Of a DNA stretch of 64,000 bases, positions 8,550 to 16,054 are shown piece by piece. This DNA comes from Acidobacteriota bacterium (lineage in GTDB: Bacteria; Acidobacteriota; Vicinamibacteria; Vicinamibacterales; JAKQTR01). Every line of letters starts with the position of its first letter. Position 1 is the first letter of the stretch. A program made the translations under genes and the position numbers. Where the stretch lies: assembly GCA_026393755.1 (NCBI GenBank), contig JAPKZO010000006.1, positions 124,001-188,000 on the forward strand, read 5' to 3'. Below the pieces are notes generated by a model. That model saw only the letters and a program-made list of their open reading frames with translations, searched no databases and was not told where the DNA came from.

Positions 8550-10310
8550 TTACAGGTCTGTATTGTGGAACACCGGGTGACCATCAAGGAAGCGATACAG
8601 GGTAGTCCGACTGACGGCAAGCAGCCGGGCCGCGTGCGCCCGGCTGCCCCCCGCCCTGCTGAGCGCGTCCGCCACACGTTCGACGTCGAGCTTACCTGGA
8701 CGTCCCGCCTTCGTGGCGATCGGATTCTTCTGAAGCGGCACGATCTCCGGGGGAAGATGCTGGAGATCAAGCGCATCGCCGTGGCACTTGATCATGCCGA
8801 ACTGAACGGCGTTGCCGAGTTCTCGGACGTTGCCCGGCCACGCGTAACTTTCCAGGCGGGCGCGAGCCGCCGGCGTGACGTGGGTCACGCGTTTCGCGGT
8901 GTCACTGGAGAACTTGTCGAGGAAGTGTTCGACGAGCAGGGGAATGTCACTCGCGCGTTCGCGCAACGGCGGGACCGTCAGCGGTACCACGGCAAGACGG
9001 TAGTACAGGTCCTCGCGAAACAGACCCTGTTGGGTCAGGCGTTTCAAGTCCTTGTTGGTGGCGCAGATGACTCGCACGTCTGCCTTGAGGTTCCGTTCGC
9101 CGCCGACCGGCATGAACAGCTTGTCCTGCACCACTCGCAAGAGCTTGACCTGCATGGCCGAGGAGATCTCGCCGATCTCGTCGAGAAAGATGGTCCCGCC
9201 CTCGGAGAGCGCGAACCGTCCCTTCCGATCGTGGATCGCGCCGGTGAATGCGCCCTTGACGTGCCCGAACAGCTCGCTTTCCAACGTGCCCTCGGGCAGC
9301 GCGCCGCAGTTTACCGGGACGAACGGCCCTGCGCCGCGCCGGCTCAACTGGTGCAGGGCCGTGGCCACCAGCTCTTTGCCCGTGCCGCTCTCGCCCTGAA
9401 TCAGAATCGGCACGTTGATGTCGGTCAGCTCGCGGATCGAATCAAACACGCGCTGCATCAACGGGTGGCGCCCGACAATGCCGCAGAACCCCCGCGTATG
9501 CTCCAGCCGCTCACGCAGATGAACCACCTCGGTCACGTCGCGAAAGACCACCAGCGCACCGGTGACATGATGCTCAGGAGTCTCGGTGGTCACCACCGAC
9601 ATCTGGAGGTCGCGCCGTTCGCCGCGTTTGGTGATGAAGGTGCGGGGGTAGCCCAGCCTCGAGCGTGCGGCATGGCGCTGGTCGGTGCAGAACGAGCAGT
9701 CGCCGCCGCAGAACCGGTCGAGGAAGACATCGTGGCAGTCGCGGCCGATGACGTCGCCGTACTCGCGCTCCGTGATCTGTTGTGCCGCCCGGTTGAAGAA
9801 GTAGATCCGGCGATCCATATCGTGTGCCAGGACGCCGTCCGTCAGATTGTCGAGCAGCGATCCCAGCGTGATGCGGACCTGGCGGATCGATTCGAGAAAC
9901 CCGAACTGAAAGAGGCCTTCCACACGATGGCGGATATCGTCCCTGACCTGCCGGAACACCTCGTCAGCCGGGCCGGTCGTTGCCGGGTCCTGTGTGGCGG
10001 GATCGACAAGCGGCCAGTGCACACGTGCGGGCGAACCGGGCAACGTCGGGCACGATTCCCGGGAGTGGTTGCACAAGGTCACCACGACGTCGAATGGTTC
10101 ATATCGGATTTCGTCGAGTGCAAGGGCCACCCGGGGCGCAATCTCGATCCCGAGCTCCGCCATCACCCGAGAGGCGGATGGCGCCACATCCTGATGAACG
10201 TCTCCGGCGCAGGTGATTTCCATGTCTTTCGGCGAAATCCTGCGCGCAAACGCCACAGCCATCTGGCTGCGCCCCGCGTTGCCGCTGCATGCGAAGAGGA
10301 TGCGGAACAT
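8550..10310 (-). CDS. Sigma-54 activator with N-terminal arsenate-reductase-fold (LMW-PTP) domain and PAS domain
   Basis: A 586-residue regulator. Residues 1-135 form an ArsC/LMW-PTP fold with the P-loop ACSGNAGRSQ (Cys8, Arg14) plus Cys80 and Cys87. The spacings 72 and 7 equal those of Cys10/Cys82/Cys89 in thioredoxin-coupled ArsC of Staphylococcus, and RVHWPLVDP and VFRQVRDDI match the same family. Residues about 145-270 form a PAS with Cys192, Cys201, Cys205 and Cys208. An AAA+ domain follows with GESGTGKE, GAFTGA and the R-finger region, then a Fis-type HTH at the end (ARLLAVSRTTLYRFL). It probably activates the promoter at 8319-8334, and possibly the divergent operon at 10839. The signal, either an oxyanion or thiol redox state, is inferred. 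Confidence 0.9.
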   Translation of the reverse strand: MFRILFACSGNAGRSQMAVAFARRISPKDMEITCAGDVHQDVAPSASRVMAELGIEIAPRVALALDEIRYEPFDVVVTLCNHSRESCPTLPGSPARVHWPLVDPATQDPATTGPADEVFRQVRDDIRHRVEGLFQFGFLESIRQVRITLGSLLDNLTDGVLAHDMDRRIYFFNRAAQQITEREYGDVIGRDCHDVFLDRFCGGDCSFCTDQRHAARSRLGYPRTFITKRGERRDLQMSVVTTETPEHHVTGALVVFRDVTEVVHLRERLEHTRGFCGIVGRHPLMQRVFDSIRELTDINVPILIQGESGTGKELVATALHQLSRRGAGPFVPVNCGALPEGTLESELFGHVKGAFTGAIHDRKGRFALSEGGTIFLDEIGEISSAMQVKLLRVVQDKLFMPVGGERNLKADVRVICATNKDLKRLTQQGLFREDLYYRLAVVPLTVPPLRERASDIPLLVEHFLDKFSSDTAKRVTHVTPAARARLESYAWPGNVRELGNAVQFGMIKCHGDALDLQHLPPEIVPLQKNPIATKAGRPGKLDVERVADALSRAGGSRAHAARLLAVSRTTLYRFLDGHPVFHNTDL

Positions 10311-10423
10311 GCCAAGTCTCTCTGCCGAGCAACTATAGGGAACTTCGGGACGTGGGGCAAGTGCGCCGACGCGGTCTCACAGATCCGACGCCGGCGGCAT
10401 CCCGTCCCCCCCCGGGTCCTGCC

Positions 10424-10524
10424 TGAAGCGTGGCAGACGGGCGGTGGAGGGAGCCGGGCCTTGTTCGACCATCGACGAGACCGTCGTCGCGGCCGGCGCG
10501 GCGCTGGCCGGCGTGCGGAGATGA
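10424..10524 (+). pseudogene. Relic of a second hemL copy with the middle deleted
   Basis: TGAAGCGTGGCAGAC at 10424-10438 is identical to the hemL start region at 1647-1661. The following bases encode T-G-G-G-G-S-R-A-L-F-D, matching [11 protein letters not shown] of HemL. Almost immediately, in another frame, comes I-D-E-T-V-V-A-A-G-A-A-L-A-G-V and a TGA at 10522, matching the HemL C-terminus [14 protein letters not shown]. About 1.2 kb between these pieces is missing. It is non-functional. It may record an old duplication or an exchange that brought in the neighbouring redox genes. The rest of the 10311-10838 gap contains no credible gene. Confidence 0.75.
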
Positions 10525-10713
10525 CGTCAGAACCGATCCTGCCCTGACGCCCGCGCCGCTCGCCCCGAGTCCGCCACCGATCGCGTTCCTGCATCCGGCG
10601 TACAGGGGGACTCGACGACCGGGCTGGCCCGGTCCTTCCACCACCTGAGCGGCCGGGTGCGTTCCCCCTCGCGGGGACGATCAATTCCGATTGTCGACCA
10701 AGTAAGTGTAGTA

Positions 10714-10749
10714 TTCGTTTAGATGTGAAATACATCTATATGTGATATT
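10714..10749 (+). promoter_or_regulatory. AT-rich promoter/operator region of the Hmc-like operon
   Basis: An abrupt AT-rich island ahead of the operon. TTCGTT (10714-10719) and TATATG (10737-10742) are spaced 17 bases, a weak sigma-70 pair. Between them lies TAGATGT (10720-10726) with ACATCTA (10732-10738), a perfect 7-base inverted repeat, and ATGTGA recurs at 10723 and 10740. ATGT/ACAT half sites resemble PadR-family operators, though the 5-base spacing is shorter than the usual eight. A PadR gene ends this cluster at 18500. Site function is inferred. Confidence 0.4.
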
Positions 10750-10838
10750 CTCTCTCTGTCACGCCCCTACTGCCGGTCCCTGTTCCTCCCCAGGCGGCTG
10801 GCACGCGCATCCCGCCCAGACGGAGGACGAGCGACACC

Positions 10839-12254
10839 ATGCCGGGCGCACCACTCACCGAAGCCGAACGCGCACGCGCGTTCGCCCTGCCGAAAAAGCC
10901 GGCCGTCATCGAGCGCCAGCGCTTGGCCGTCCGATACCACGTTGAGGACTTCGACGTCCGAGACCGCCCCAGGCGGTTTCTCGAGGCCTTCGCCGCCATC
11001 CTGAAGCACACGAACTACCGGGTGGCCCTCGACCACTACGCGCGCATCAGCACGAAGTGCGCCCGGTGCGCCGTCAAGTGCCAGATCCATGAGGCCACCG
11101 GCGACGATCGCGACATTCCCTGCTGGCGCTCGGAGCTGCTGCTGGCGGTCTATCGCCGGCACTTCACCATCTCGGGCATCCTGCGCGGACGGATCCTCGG
11201 GGACCCCGGACTGACCGATGAGACCGTCGCCGAAATGGCGGACACCTTCTACGACTGCACGGCGTGCCGGCGCTGTCATTTCGAATGCCCGATGGGCGTC
11301 GATCATGGCCTGGTGACGCATCTCGGGCGCTATGTACTCTCGGAGATCGGCATCGTGCCGCGTGCGCTGGCGGTCAGCACCCGCGAACAGCTGCTCGGCG
11401 CGAGCGGGAACACGTCGGCGATCCCCGTGCCCGCCCTACTGGACAGTCTCGAATTCCTCAGCGAGGAGATGCAGGACGAGAAACACATCGCCATTCCGTT
11501 CCCGGTCGATCAGGAAGGCGCCGAGTACCTGTTCCTGCCGGCGGTCTCAGACTTCATCATGGAGGCCGACAGCCTGATGGGGATCGCGGCGGTGTTCCGC
11601 GCGACCGGCGACAGTTGGACGATCGGGACGGGCTATTTCGACGGGATCAACTACGGGCTGTTCTACAGCGACCAGGTCCTGGAGCACGTGCTGCGGAAGG
11701 TGCGGGCCGAAGCCGAGCGGCTCAAGGTCAAGAAGATCCTCATCGGCGAGTGTGGCCACGCCTCACGGTCGGCGAAGCACTTCTACCCGATGTTCTGCGG
11801 CGGCGCCGAAGCGCTCCCGGTGCTGAACATCATGGAATACACGCATCGGGCGTGGCGCGAGGGGCGGCTCCGGCTCAATCCGGACGTGGTGACCGAGCGC
11901 GTGACGTACCACGATCCGTGCAATGTCGCCCGGCCGGGATGGATCGTGGAGCAGCCACGCGAGCTGCTGAAGGCCTTCTGCCGCAACTATGTGGAGATGA
12001 CCCCGAATCGACGCGACAATATCTGCTGCGGCGGCGGGGGCGGCACGGTCTCGATCGACGAGATCCGGCCCTATCGCACCGCGATCGGCGGCCGGGTCAA
12101 GGCCGATCAGATTAGGACCACCGGAGCGGAGTACTGCGTGGCGCCCTGCGCCAACTGCAAGAAGCAGCTCCGGGAACTGATGGAGGATCAGGGGATGGAC
12201 TGCAAGATTGTGGGGCTCCACGACCTGATCTACAAGGCCCTCGTGCTCGACTGA
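10839..12254 (+). CDS. HmcF/TmcB-like CCG iron-sulfur protein
   Basis: A 471-residue cytoplasmic electron-transfer subunit. Cys74, Cys77 and Cys81, plus Cys95, suggest a first, slightly irregular [4Fe-4S] site; Cys140, 143, 146 and 150 form a regular second site. The C-terminal half carries a CCG domain: DPCNVARPG, then ICCGGGGGTVS, then CVAPCANCKKQ. It aligns along its length with the enzyme part of the fusion at 4944, including WTIGTGYFDGINYGLFYS against the equivalent GWDMTNFGLFS, but has no receiver. It is first in a plus-strand operon and is followed 20 bases later by the HmcE-like gene. The family role is exchange between a cytoplasmic redox partner and the membrane complex. Confidence 0.9.
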   Translation: MPGAPLTEAERARAFALPKKPAVIERQRLAVRYHVEDFDVRDRPRRFLEAFAAILKHTNYRVALDHYARISTKCARCAVKCQIHEATGDDRDIPCWRSELLLAVYRRHFTISGILRGRILGDPGLTDETVAEMADTFYDCTACRRCHFECPMGVDHGLVTHLGRYVLSEIGIVPRALAVSTREQLLGASGNTSAIPVPALLDSLEFLSEEMQDEKHIAIPFPVDQEGAEYLFLPAVSDFIMEADSLMGIAAVFRATGDSWTIGTGYFDGINYGLFYSDQVLEHVLRKVRAEAERLKVKKILIGECGHASRSAKHFYPMFCGGAEALPVLNIMEYTHRAWREGRLRLNPDVVTERVTYHDPCNVARPGWIVEQPRELLKAFCRNYVEMTPNRRDNICCGGGGGTVSIDEIRPYRTAIGGRVKADQIRTTGAEYCVAPCANCKKQLRELMEDQGMDCKIVGLHDLIYKALVLD

Positions 12255-12274
12255 CGCCCGCAGGAGGAACAAGC

Positions 12275-13015
12275 GTGGAAGCCTGGATCGTGTTCGCGCG
12301 TGGCCCGCTATTCCGGTTGTGTTTCTCGATCATGGTGCTCGGCCTCGCGCGCGTGCTGTGGCTGACGGGGATCGGCATCATTGAGGCCTACGGGCGGAGT
12401 GACGACCGCGCGCTGGCCTACCGCGAGATCTTCCGCCAGACGCTCGGATGGGCGTTGCCGGTGGGTCGGGCGGGGAGGGCGCGTCCGCTCTACAGCCTGA
12501 CCTCGGTCCTGTTCCATCTGGGGCTGCTGCTCGTGCCCCTGTTGCTCCAGGCGCATGTCCGGCTCTGGCAATCCGTGATCGGCATCGCGTGGCCGGTCCT
12601 GCCCGCCGCGGCCGCCGACGGCCTCACCCTCCTGATGCTGGTGACGGCAGTGGGCCTCTTCGCCGGGCGCCTCGCCGACCGGCGATCCCGCGCCATCAGC
12701 CGGCTGCAGGACTACGTGTGGCCGCTGCTGCTGGCCGTGCCCTTCGTGAGCGGCTTCGCGTGCGCGAACCTGACGCTCGCGCCCCTGACCTACCAGGCCG
12801 GCATGCTGCTGCACCTCCTGTCGGCCGACGCCGTTATGTTCCTGCTCCCGTTCACGAAGATCACCCACTGCGTGCTTCAGCCCTTGTCGCAACTGGTGAC
12901 CGCCGTCGCCTGGAAGTTCGTGCCCGAGGCCGGCGACCGCGTCGCCGCCACGCTCGGGTTCGCCGATCGGCCGAGCTGGGCTGAGAGATCCCGGCTCGGT
13001 GGGCCGCATTCCTGA
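12275..13015 (+). CDS. HmcE/TmcC-like membrane cytochrome b subunit
   Basis: A polytopic protein of 246 residues starting at GTG 12275 behind GGAGG. Hydrophobic segments occur near FSIMVLGLARVLWLTGIGII, SVLFHLGLLLVPLLL, GLTLLMLVTAVGLFA, VWPLLLAVPFVSGFA and MLLHLLSADAVMFLLPFTKITHCVL. The closing LLPFTKITHCVLQP stretch matches the corresponding stretch of the protein at 6761 and of NarI-like Hmc/Dsr subunits; conserved histidines would ligate b haems. It lies between the HmcF-like and ferredoxin-like genes, so it is the quinone-side anchor of the complex. Confidence 0.85.
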   Translation: MEAWIVFARGPLFRLCFSIMVLGLARVLWLTGIGIIEAYGRSDDRALAYREIFRQTLGWALPVGRAGRARPLYSLTSVLFHLGLLLVPLLLQAHVRLWQSVIGIAWPVLPAAAADGLTLLMLVTAVGLFAGRLADRRSRAISRLQDYVWPLLLAVPFVSGFACANLTLAPLTYQAGMLLHLLSADAVMFLLPFTKITHCVLQPLSQLVTAVAWKFVPEAGDRVAATLGFADRPSWAERSRLGGPHS

Positions 13016-13036
13016 TTCCGAGGAGACCCGAGTCCG

Positions 13037-13789
13037 ATGAACGCCGCCATCCTTACCGACACCACGCTGTGCATCGGCTGCAACGAGTGCGCATTGGCGT
13101 GCAAGAAGGTCAACAAGCTCGAGGCCGACGTGCCGCGTCGATGGGATCTCCAGGATGGGCTCTCGGCGCGAAACTGGACCTCGGTGGTGCGCGGCCCCGA
13201 CCAGTCGTTTGTGCGCAAGCAGTGCCGGCATTGCCTCGAGCCGGCGTGTGTGGCGGCGTGCCCCGTGGGAGCCCTGTCGAAGACCGAGACCGGCGCCGTG
13301 GTGTACGACGGCCAGAAGTGTCTGGGGTGCCGGTACTGCATGATGGCGTGCCCGTACAACATCCCACGGTACGACTGGGACCAGCGCGTGCCCTACGTCC
13401 GCAAGTGCGTGTTGTGCTACGACCGCATCAAGACGGGCGGTCAGCCTGGCTGCACGGAGGCCTGTCCGACGAAAGCCACAATCTTCGGCGACCGCGACGT
13501 CCTGCTGGCCGAGGCCCATCGTCGAATAGCCGAGCACCCGGAAAAGTACATCGACAGGGTCTGGGGAGAAGACGAGATCGGCGGCACCTCGGTCGTCTAC
13601 ATCTCGAACGTCGACCTGTCGTTCCTGGCCCACGGGATGGCGTTGGGGCGCGTGCCGATTCCCGAGCGGACGTCGATGGCCATGGAGGCCGTGCCGTTCG
13701 CGTTCACCGGGGTCGTGGCCGTGATGGCCGGCGTGCACTGGGTCGTCGAGCGGCGGATGAAACGGCAGTCGGAGGACCACGATGAGTAG
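13037..13789 (+). CDS. Four-cluster ferredoxin subunit (HmcB/DsrO-like) with C-terminal anchor
   Basis: A 250-residue polyferredoxin with four cysteine groups: CIGCNECALAC, CRHCLEPACVAACP, CLGCRYCMMACP, and CVLCYDR with GCTEACP. This is the layout of the NrfC/HybA/PhsB family that pairs with NrfD proteins. A single membrane helix lies near residues 218-238, followed by a basic and then acidic tail. Unlike many HybA/DsrO proteins it has no Tat signal at the N-terminus, so it either faces the cytoplasm or is exported with a partner. The stop overlaps the start of the NrfD-cytochrome gene by eight bases, which supports one complex. Confidence 0.92.
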   Translation: MNAAILTDTTLCIGCNECALACKKVNKLEADVPRRWDLQDGLSARNWTSVVRGPDQSFVRKQCRHCLEPACVAACPVGALSKTETGAVVYDGQKCLGCRYCMMACPYNIPRYDWDQRVPYVRKCVLCYDRIKTGGQPGCTEACPTKATIFGDRDVLLAEAHRRIAEHPEKYIDRVWGEDEIGGTSVVYISNVDLSFLAHGMALGRVPIPERTSMAMEAVPFAFTGVVAVMAGVHWVVERRMKRQSEDHDE

Positions 13790-15632
13790 GGCGCGCAGAC
13801 TGAAGTTCGTCCTGTGGGCGATCGTGGGGCTCGCCGCCGCCGTCGGGACGACCCGCATGCTGGTCGGGCTCGGCGCCACCAGCCACCTGTCGGACGCCAC
13901 GCCCTGGGGGCTCTGGATCGGATTCGACGTGATGGCCGGCGTCGCCCTGGCCGCTGGCGGCTTCATCATCACGGCGTCGGTCTACATCTTCAAGCTGGAG
14001 CGTTTCCATGACGTGGTCCGTCCCGCGGTCCTGACGGCGTTCCTCGGCTATCTCGCCGTGGTGGTGGGCCTGCTGTTCGACCTTGGTCTGCCGTGGAACA
14101 TCTGGCACATGATCGTGTTCTGGAACACGCGCTCGCCGCTTTTCGAGGTCGGCTGGTGCGTGATGTTGTACCTGACGGTGCTGGCCCTGGAGTTCTTCCC
14201 GGTGCCGGCCGAGCAGTTCAGTGCGCTCGCGAAGATCCGGCGCGTGCTCCTCAAGTGGCGGCTGCCGCTCGTGATCGCCGGCATCGGCCTGTCGACGCTG
14301 CACCAGTCGTCGCTCGGATCGCTGTTCCTGGCGATGCCGTACCACGTGCACCCGTTGTGGTACTCCCCGTGGCTGCCCGTGCTGTTCCTCGTCTCCGCGA
14401 TCGCCCTCGGCCTGCAGATGGTCATCGTCGAGAGCCACTTCACGGCGTACGTGTACCGGCGCAAGCCCGAAACCGGGGTACTGGAGGGGCTGACCACGCC
14501 CGCTCGCTGGATCCTGCTCGCCTACCTCGCGTTGCGCTTCGGCGACCTCGCCGCCCGCGGGAACCTCCGGCTGTTGACCGGAGGGGAGTGGCAGGTGAAG
14601 ATGTTCTGGTTCGAGGTGGCCGTGATGGCCGGGCTTCCGATCGTGCTCCTGTCGATTGGGCGCGTCCGCCGCTCGCGCGCAGGCCAGTTTGCGGCGGCCG
14701 GGCTCGGTGTCTTCGGCGTCGTTCTCAATCGGGTCGACGTCGGCGGACTGGTCCACACGGGCCGCGGCGAGGCGCTCTACGTCCCGGCCTGGACCGAGTT
14801 CGCCGTCAGCGCCGGCGTGGTGGCCGCGGCGGTGCTCGCCTTCCTGTTCGCCGTCGAGCGGTTTGCGGTCTGGCACGATCGTCCCGCCGATCCCGATGCG
14901 GATCCCCTCAAGCTTCCCGAGTTCGACAAGGTCGGCACGACCTGGCTCGGTGTGCCGGCCGTGGCAGATCGGACCGTGTATTCCCTCGTGTTCGTCGTCG
15001 CGGCCGCCGTCGGGTTTGCCCTGCTGCCGGCGTCGGCGGCGGCCGGCCGCGGTGTCGAGCCAGGGCCTGCCCACAGAGCGCGCGGCGGAGAGATTCTGTG
15101 GATCGACGGCAACCTGGACGGCAACGGTGTCGCCTTTCCCCACGACGCGCACGAACAGCGGGAGGGCGGCAAGGAGTCGTGCCCGCGGTGCCATCACATG
15201 AACCTGCCCCGCGACCGGGCATCCGGCTGCTTCGAATGTCACCGGGACATGTGGCAACCGACCGACGCGTTCGGCCACGAGCGGCACGCCTCCCCCACAG
15301 GTGGCCGCCTCTCCTGCGCGACCTGTCACCCTTCGGCCGAGCCCCGGAGTGCGTCCACCGCGAAGACCTGCGTGACGTGCCACAAGGACCTGATTCCAGC
15401 GGGGGCGTTCATCAAGGTGAACAACGGGTACCGCGCATCCGGATACGTGCGGGCCATGCACGCCCTCTGCATCGACTGCCACACGCATGTGATGGCGGCC
15501 CGCAAGAAGCCCAATCTCGGCCGGTGCACCAACTGCCACCGGGAGCGGCGCAGCTTCGTCGATGCGCCCGACCTCGCGGTCCGCGAGCGCATAGGGGCCA
15601 GTGTCGTGCTGCCCCAGGGTGTGGCGAGATGA
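13782..15632 (+). CDS. NrfD-type membrane protein fused to a hexaheme cytochrome c domain
   Basis: A 616-residue fusion. Residues 1-365 form an NrfD/HmcC/PsrC-type protein with about nine membrane helices, including the conserved PWGLWIGFDV entry and LHQSSLGSLF. A further helix at about 398-420 is followed by a domain with six CxxCH haem motifs: Cys467, 483, 512, 530, 563 and 582. FPHDAH near 452 could give distal ligands. In Hmc and Dsr complexes the cytochrome is usually a separate subunit (HmcA, TmcA, DsrJ); here it is covalently joined, giving a path from periplasmic haems to quinone. The ATGA at 15629-15632 couples it to the kinase gene. Confidence 0.92.
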   Translation: MSRARRLKFVLWAIVGLAAAVGTTRMLVGLGATSHLSDATPWGLWIGFDVMAGVALAAGGFIITASVYIFKLERFHDVVRPAVLTAFLGYLAVVVGLLFDLGLPWNIWHMIVFWNTRSPLFEVGWCVMLYLTVLALEFFPVPAEQFSALAKIRRVLLKWRLPLVIAGIGLSTLHQSSLGSLFLAMPYHVHPLWYSPWLPVLFLVSAIALGLQMVIVESHFTAYVYRRKPETGVLEGLTTPARWILLAYLALRFGDLAARGNLRLLTGGEWQVKMFWFEVAVMAGLPIVLLSIGRVRRSRAGQFAAAGLGVFGVVLNRVDVGGLVHTGRGEALYVPAWTEFAVSAGVVAAAVLAFLFAVERFAVWHDRPADPDADPLKLPEFDKVGTTWLGVPAVADRTVYSLVFVVAAAVGFALLPASAAAGRGVEPGPAHRARGGEILWIDGNLDGNGVAFPHDAHEQREGGKESCPRCHHMNLPRDRASGCFECHRDMWQPTDAFGHERHASPTGGRLSCATCHPSAEPRSASTAKTCVTCHKDLIPAGAFIKVNNGYRASGYVRAMHALCIDCHTHVMAARKKPNLGRCTNCHRERRSFVDAPDLAVRERIGASVVLPQGVAR

Positions 15633-16054
15633 CCAGTCGGGTCCGCGATCGGCTCGATGCGCTGCTGGGGCCAGGCCTGTTCGAACTGGTGCCCTTCAAC
15701 GTCGCCGTCATCGATCGGGACTTCCAGGTGGTGGCCGCCAACAGGAACTTCGAGGAGTACTTTGGCGAATGGCGCGGCGCCAGGTGCTACGAAGTCTGCA
15801 AGAACGCCAGCGGCGAATGCTCGTGCTGTCAGGCGCTGGCCACCTTCGAGGACGGCCGCGTCCGGGTATCGGACGAGACGGGCGTCGACCGGCACGGCCG
15901 CGCCTGTCACTACGTCGTGCACATCGCGCCGTTGAAGGATGAGCACGGTGTGGTCGAGTTCGTCATCGAGATGACGACGGACCTGACCGAGACACGGCAC
16001 TGGCGCGCGAATACGATCTGCTGTTCGACCGCGTCCCGTGCTCCGTCTCGGTGA
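15629..16054 (+). pseudogene. N-terminal PAS fragment of a frameshifted histidine kinase
   Basis: ATG at 15629 overlaps the NrfD-cytochrome stop (ATGA). The frame encodes a Cys-motif PAS: VPFNVAVIDRDFQVVAANRNF, then Cys53, Cys57, Cys64, Cys66 and Cys67, and ends with MTTDLTETR. After about 15990 it becomes nonsense (RANTICCSTAS) and stops at 16054. The correct continuation, AREYDLLFDRVPCSVSVIDRDF, is read in the next frame. The linker between the PAS domains is about eight residues shorter than in the sister kinase at 3417, consistent with a deletion of 3n+1 bases or a single-base error. Confidence 0.75.

Noticed and set aside
10625-10640. TGGCCCG-N4-TTCCA, a possible second sigma-54 promoter before the Hmc-like operon
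   Set aside because: The -12 GC is lost and the -24 box has one mismatch. It lies 200 bases from the start codon. Too weak without mapping data.
10799-10815. TGGCACG close to the start of the HmcF-like gene
   Set aside because: The -24 box is good, but GG and GC are separated by 12 bases rather than 10, which sigma-54 does not accept.
13704-15539. 611-residue minus-strand frame opposite the NrfD-cytochrome gene
   Set aside because: Its Arg/Gly/His-rich composition is typical of antisense frames in GC-rich DNA, and the plus strand has six haem motifs and clear membrane helices.
3032-15632. Labelling the cluster a dsrMKJOP sulfite-reduction complex
   Set aside because: No DsrAB, DsrC or separate DsrJ is present, and the HmcE/HmcF order and the NrfD-cytochrome fusion fit Hmc/Tmc-type better.
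15985-16010. Programmed -1 ribosomal frameshift in the kinase gene
   Set aside because: The required shift is -1, but no slippery heptamer is present and the linker is shortened. A deletion or sequencing error is simpler.
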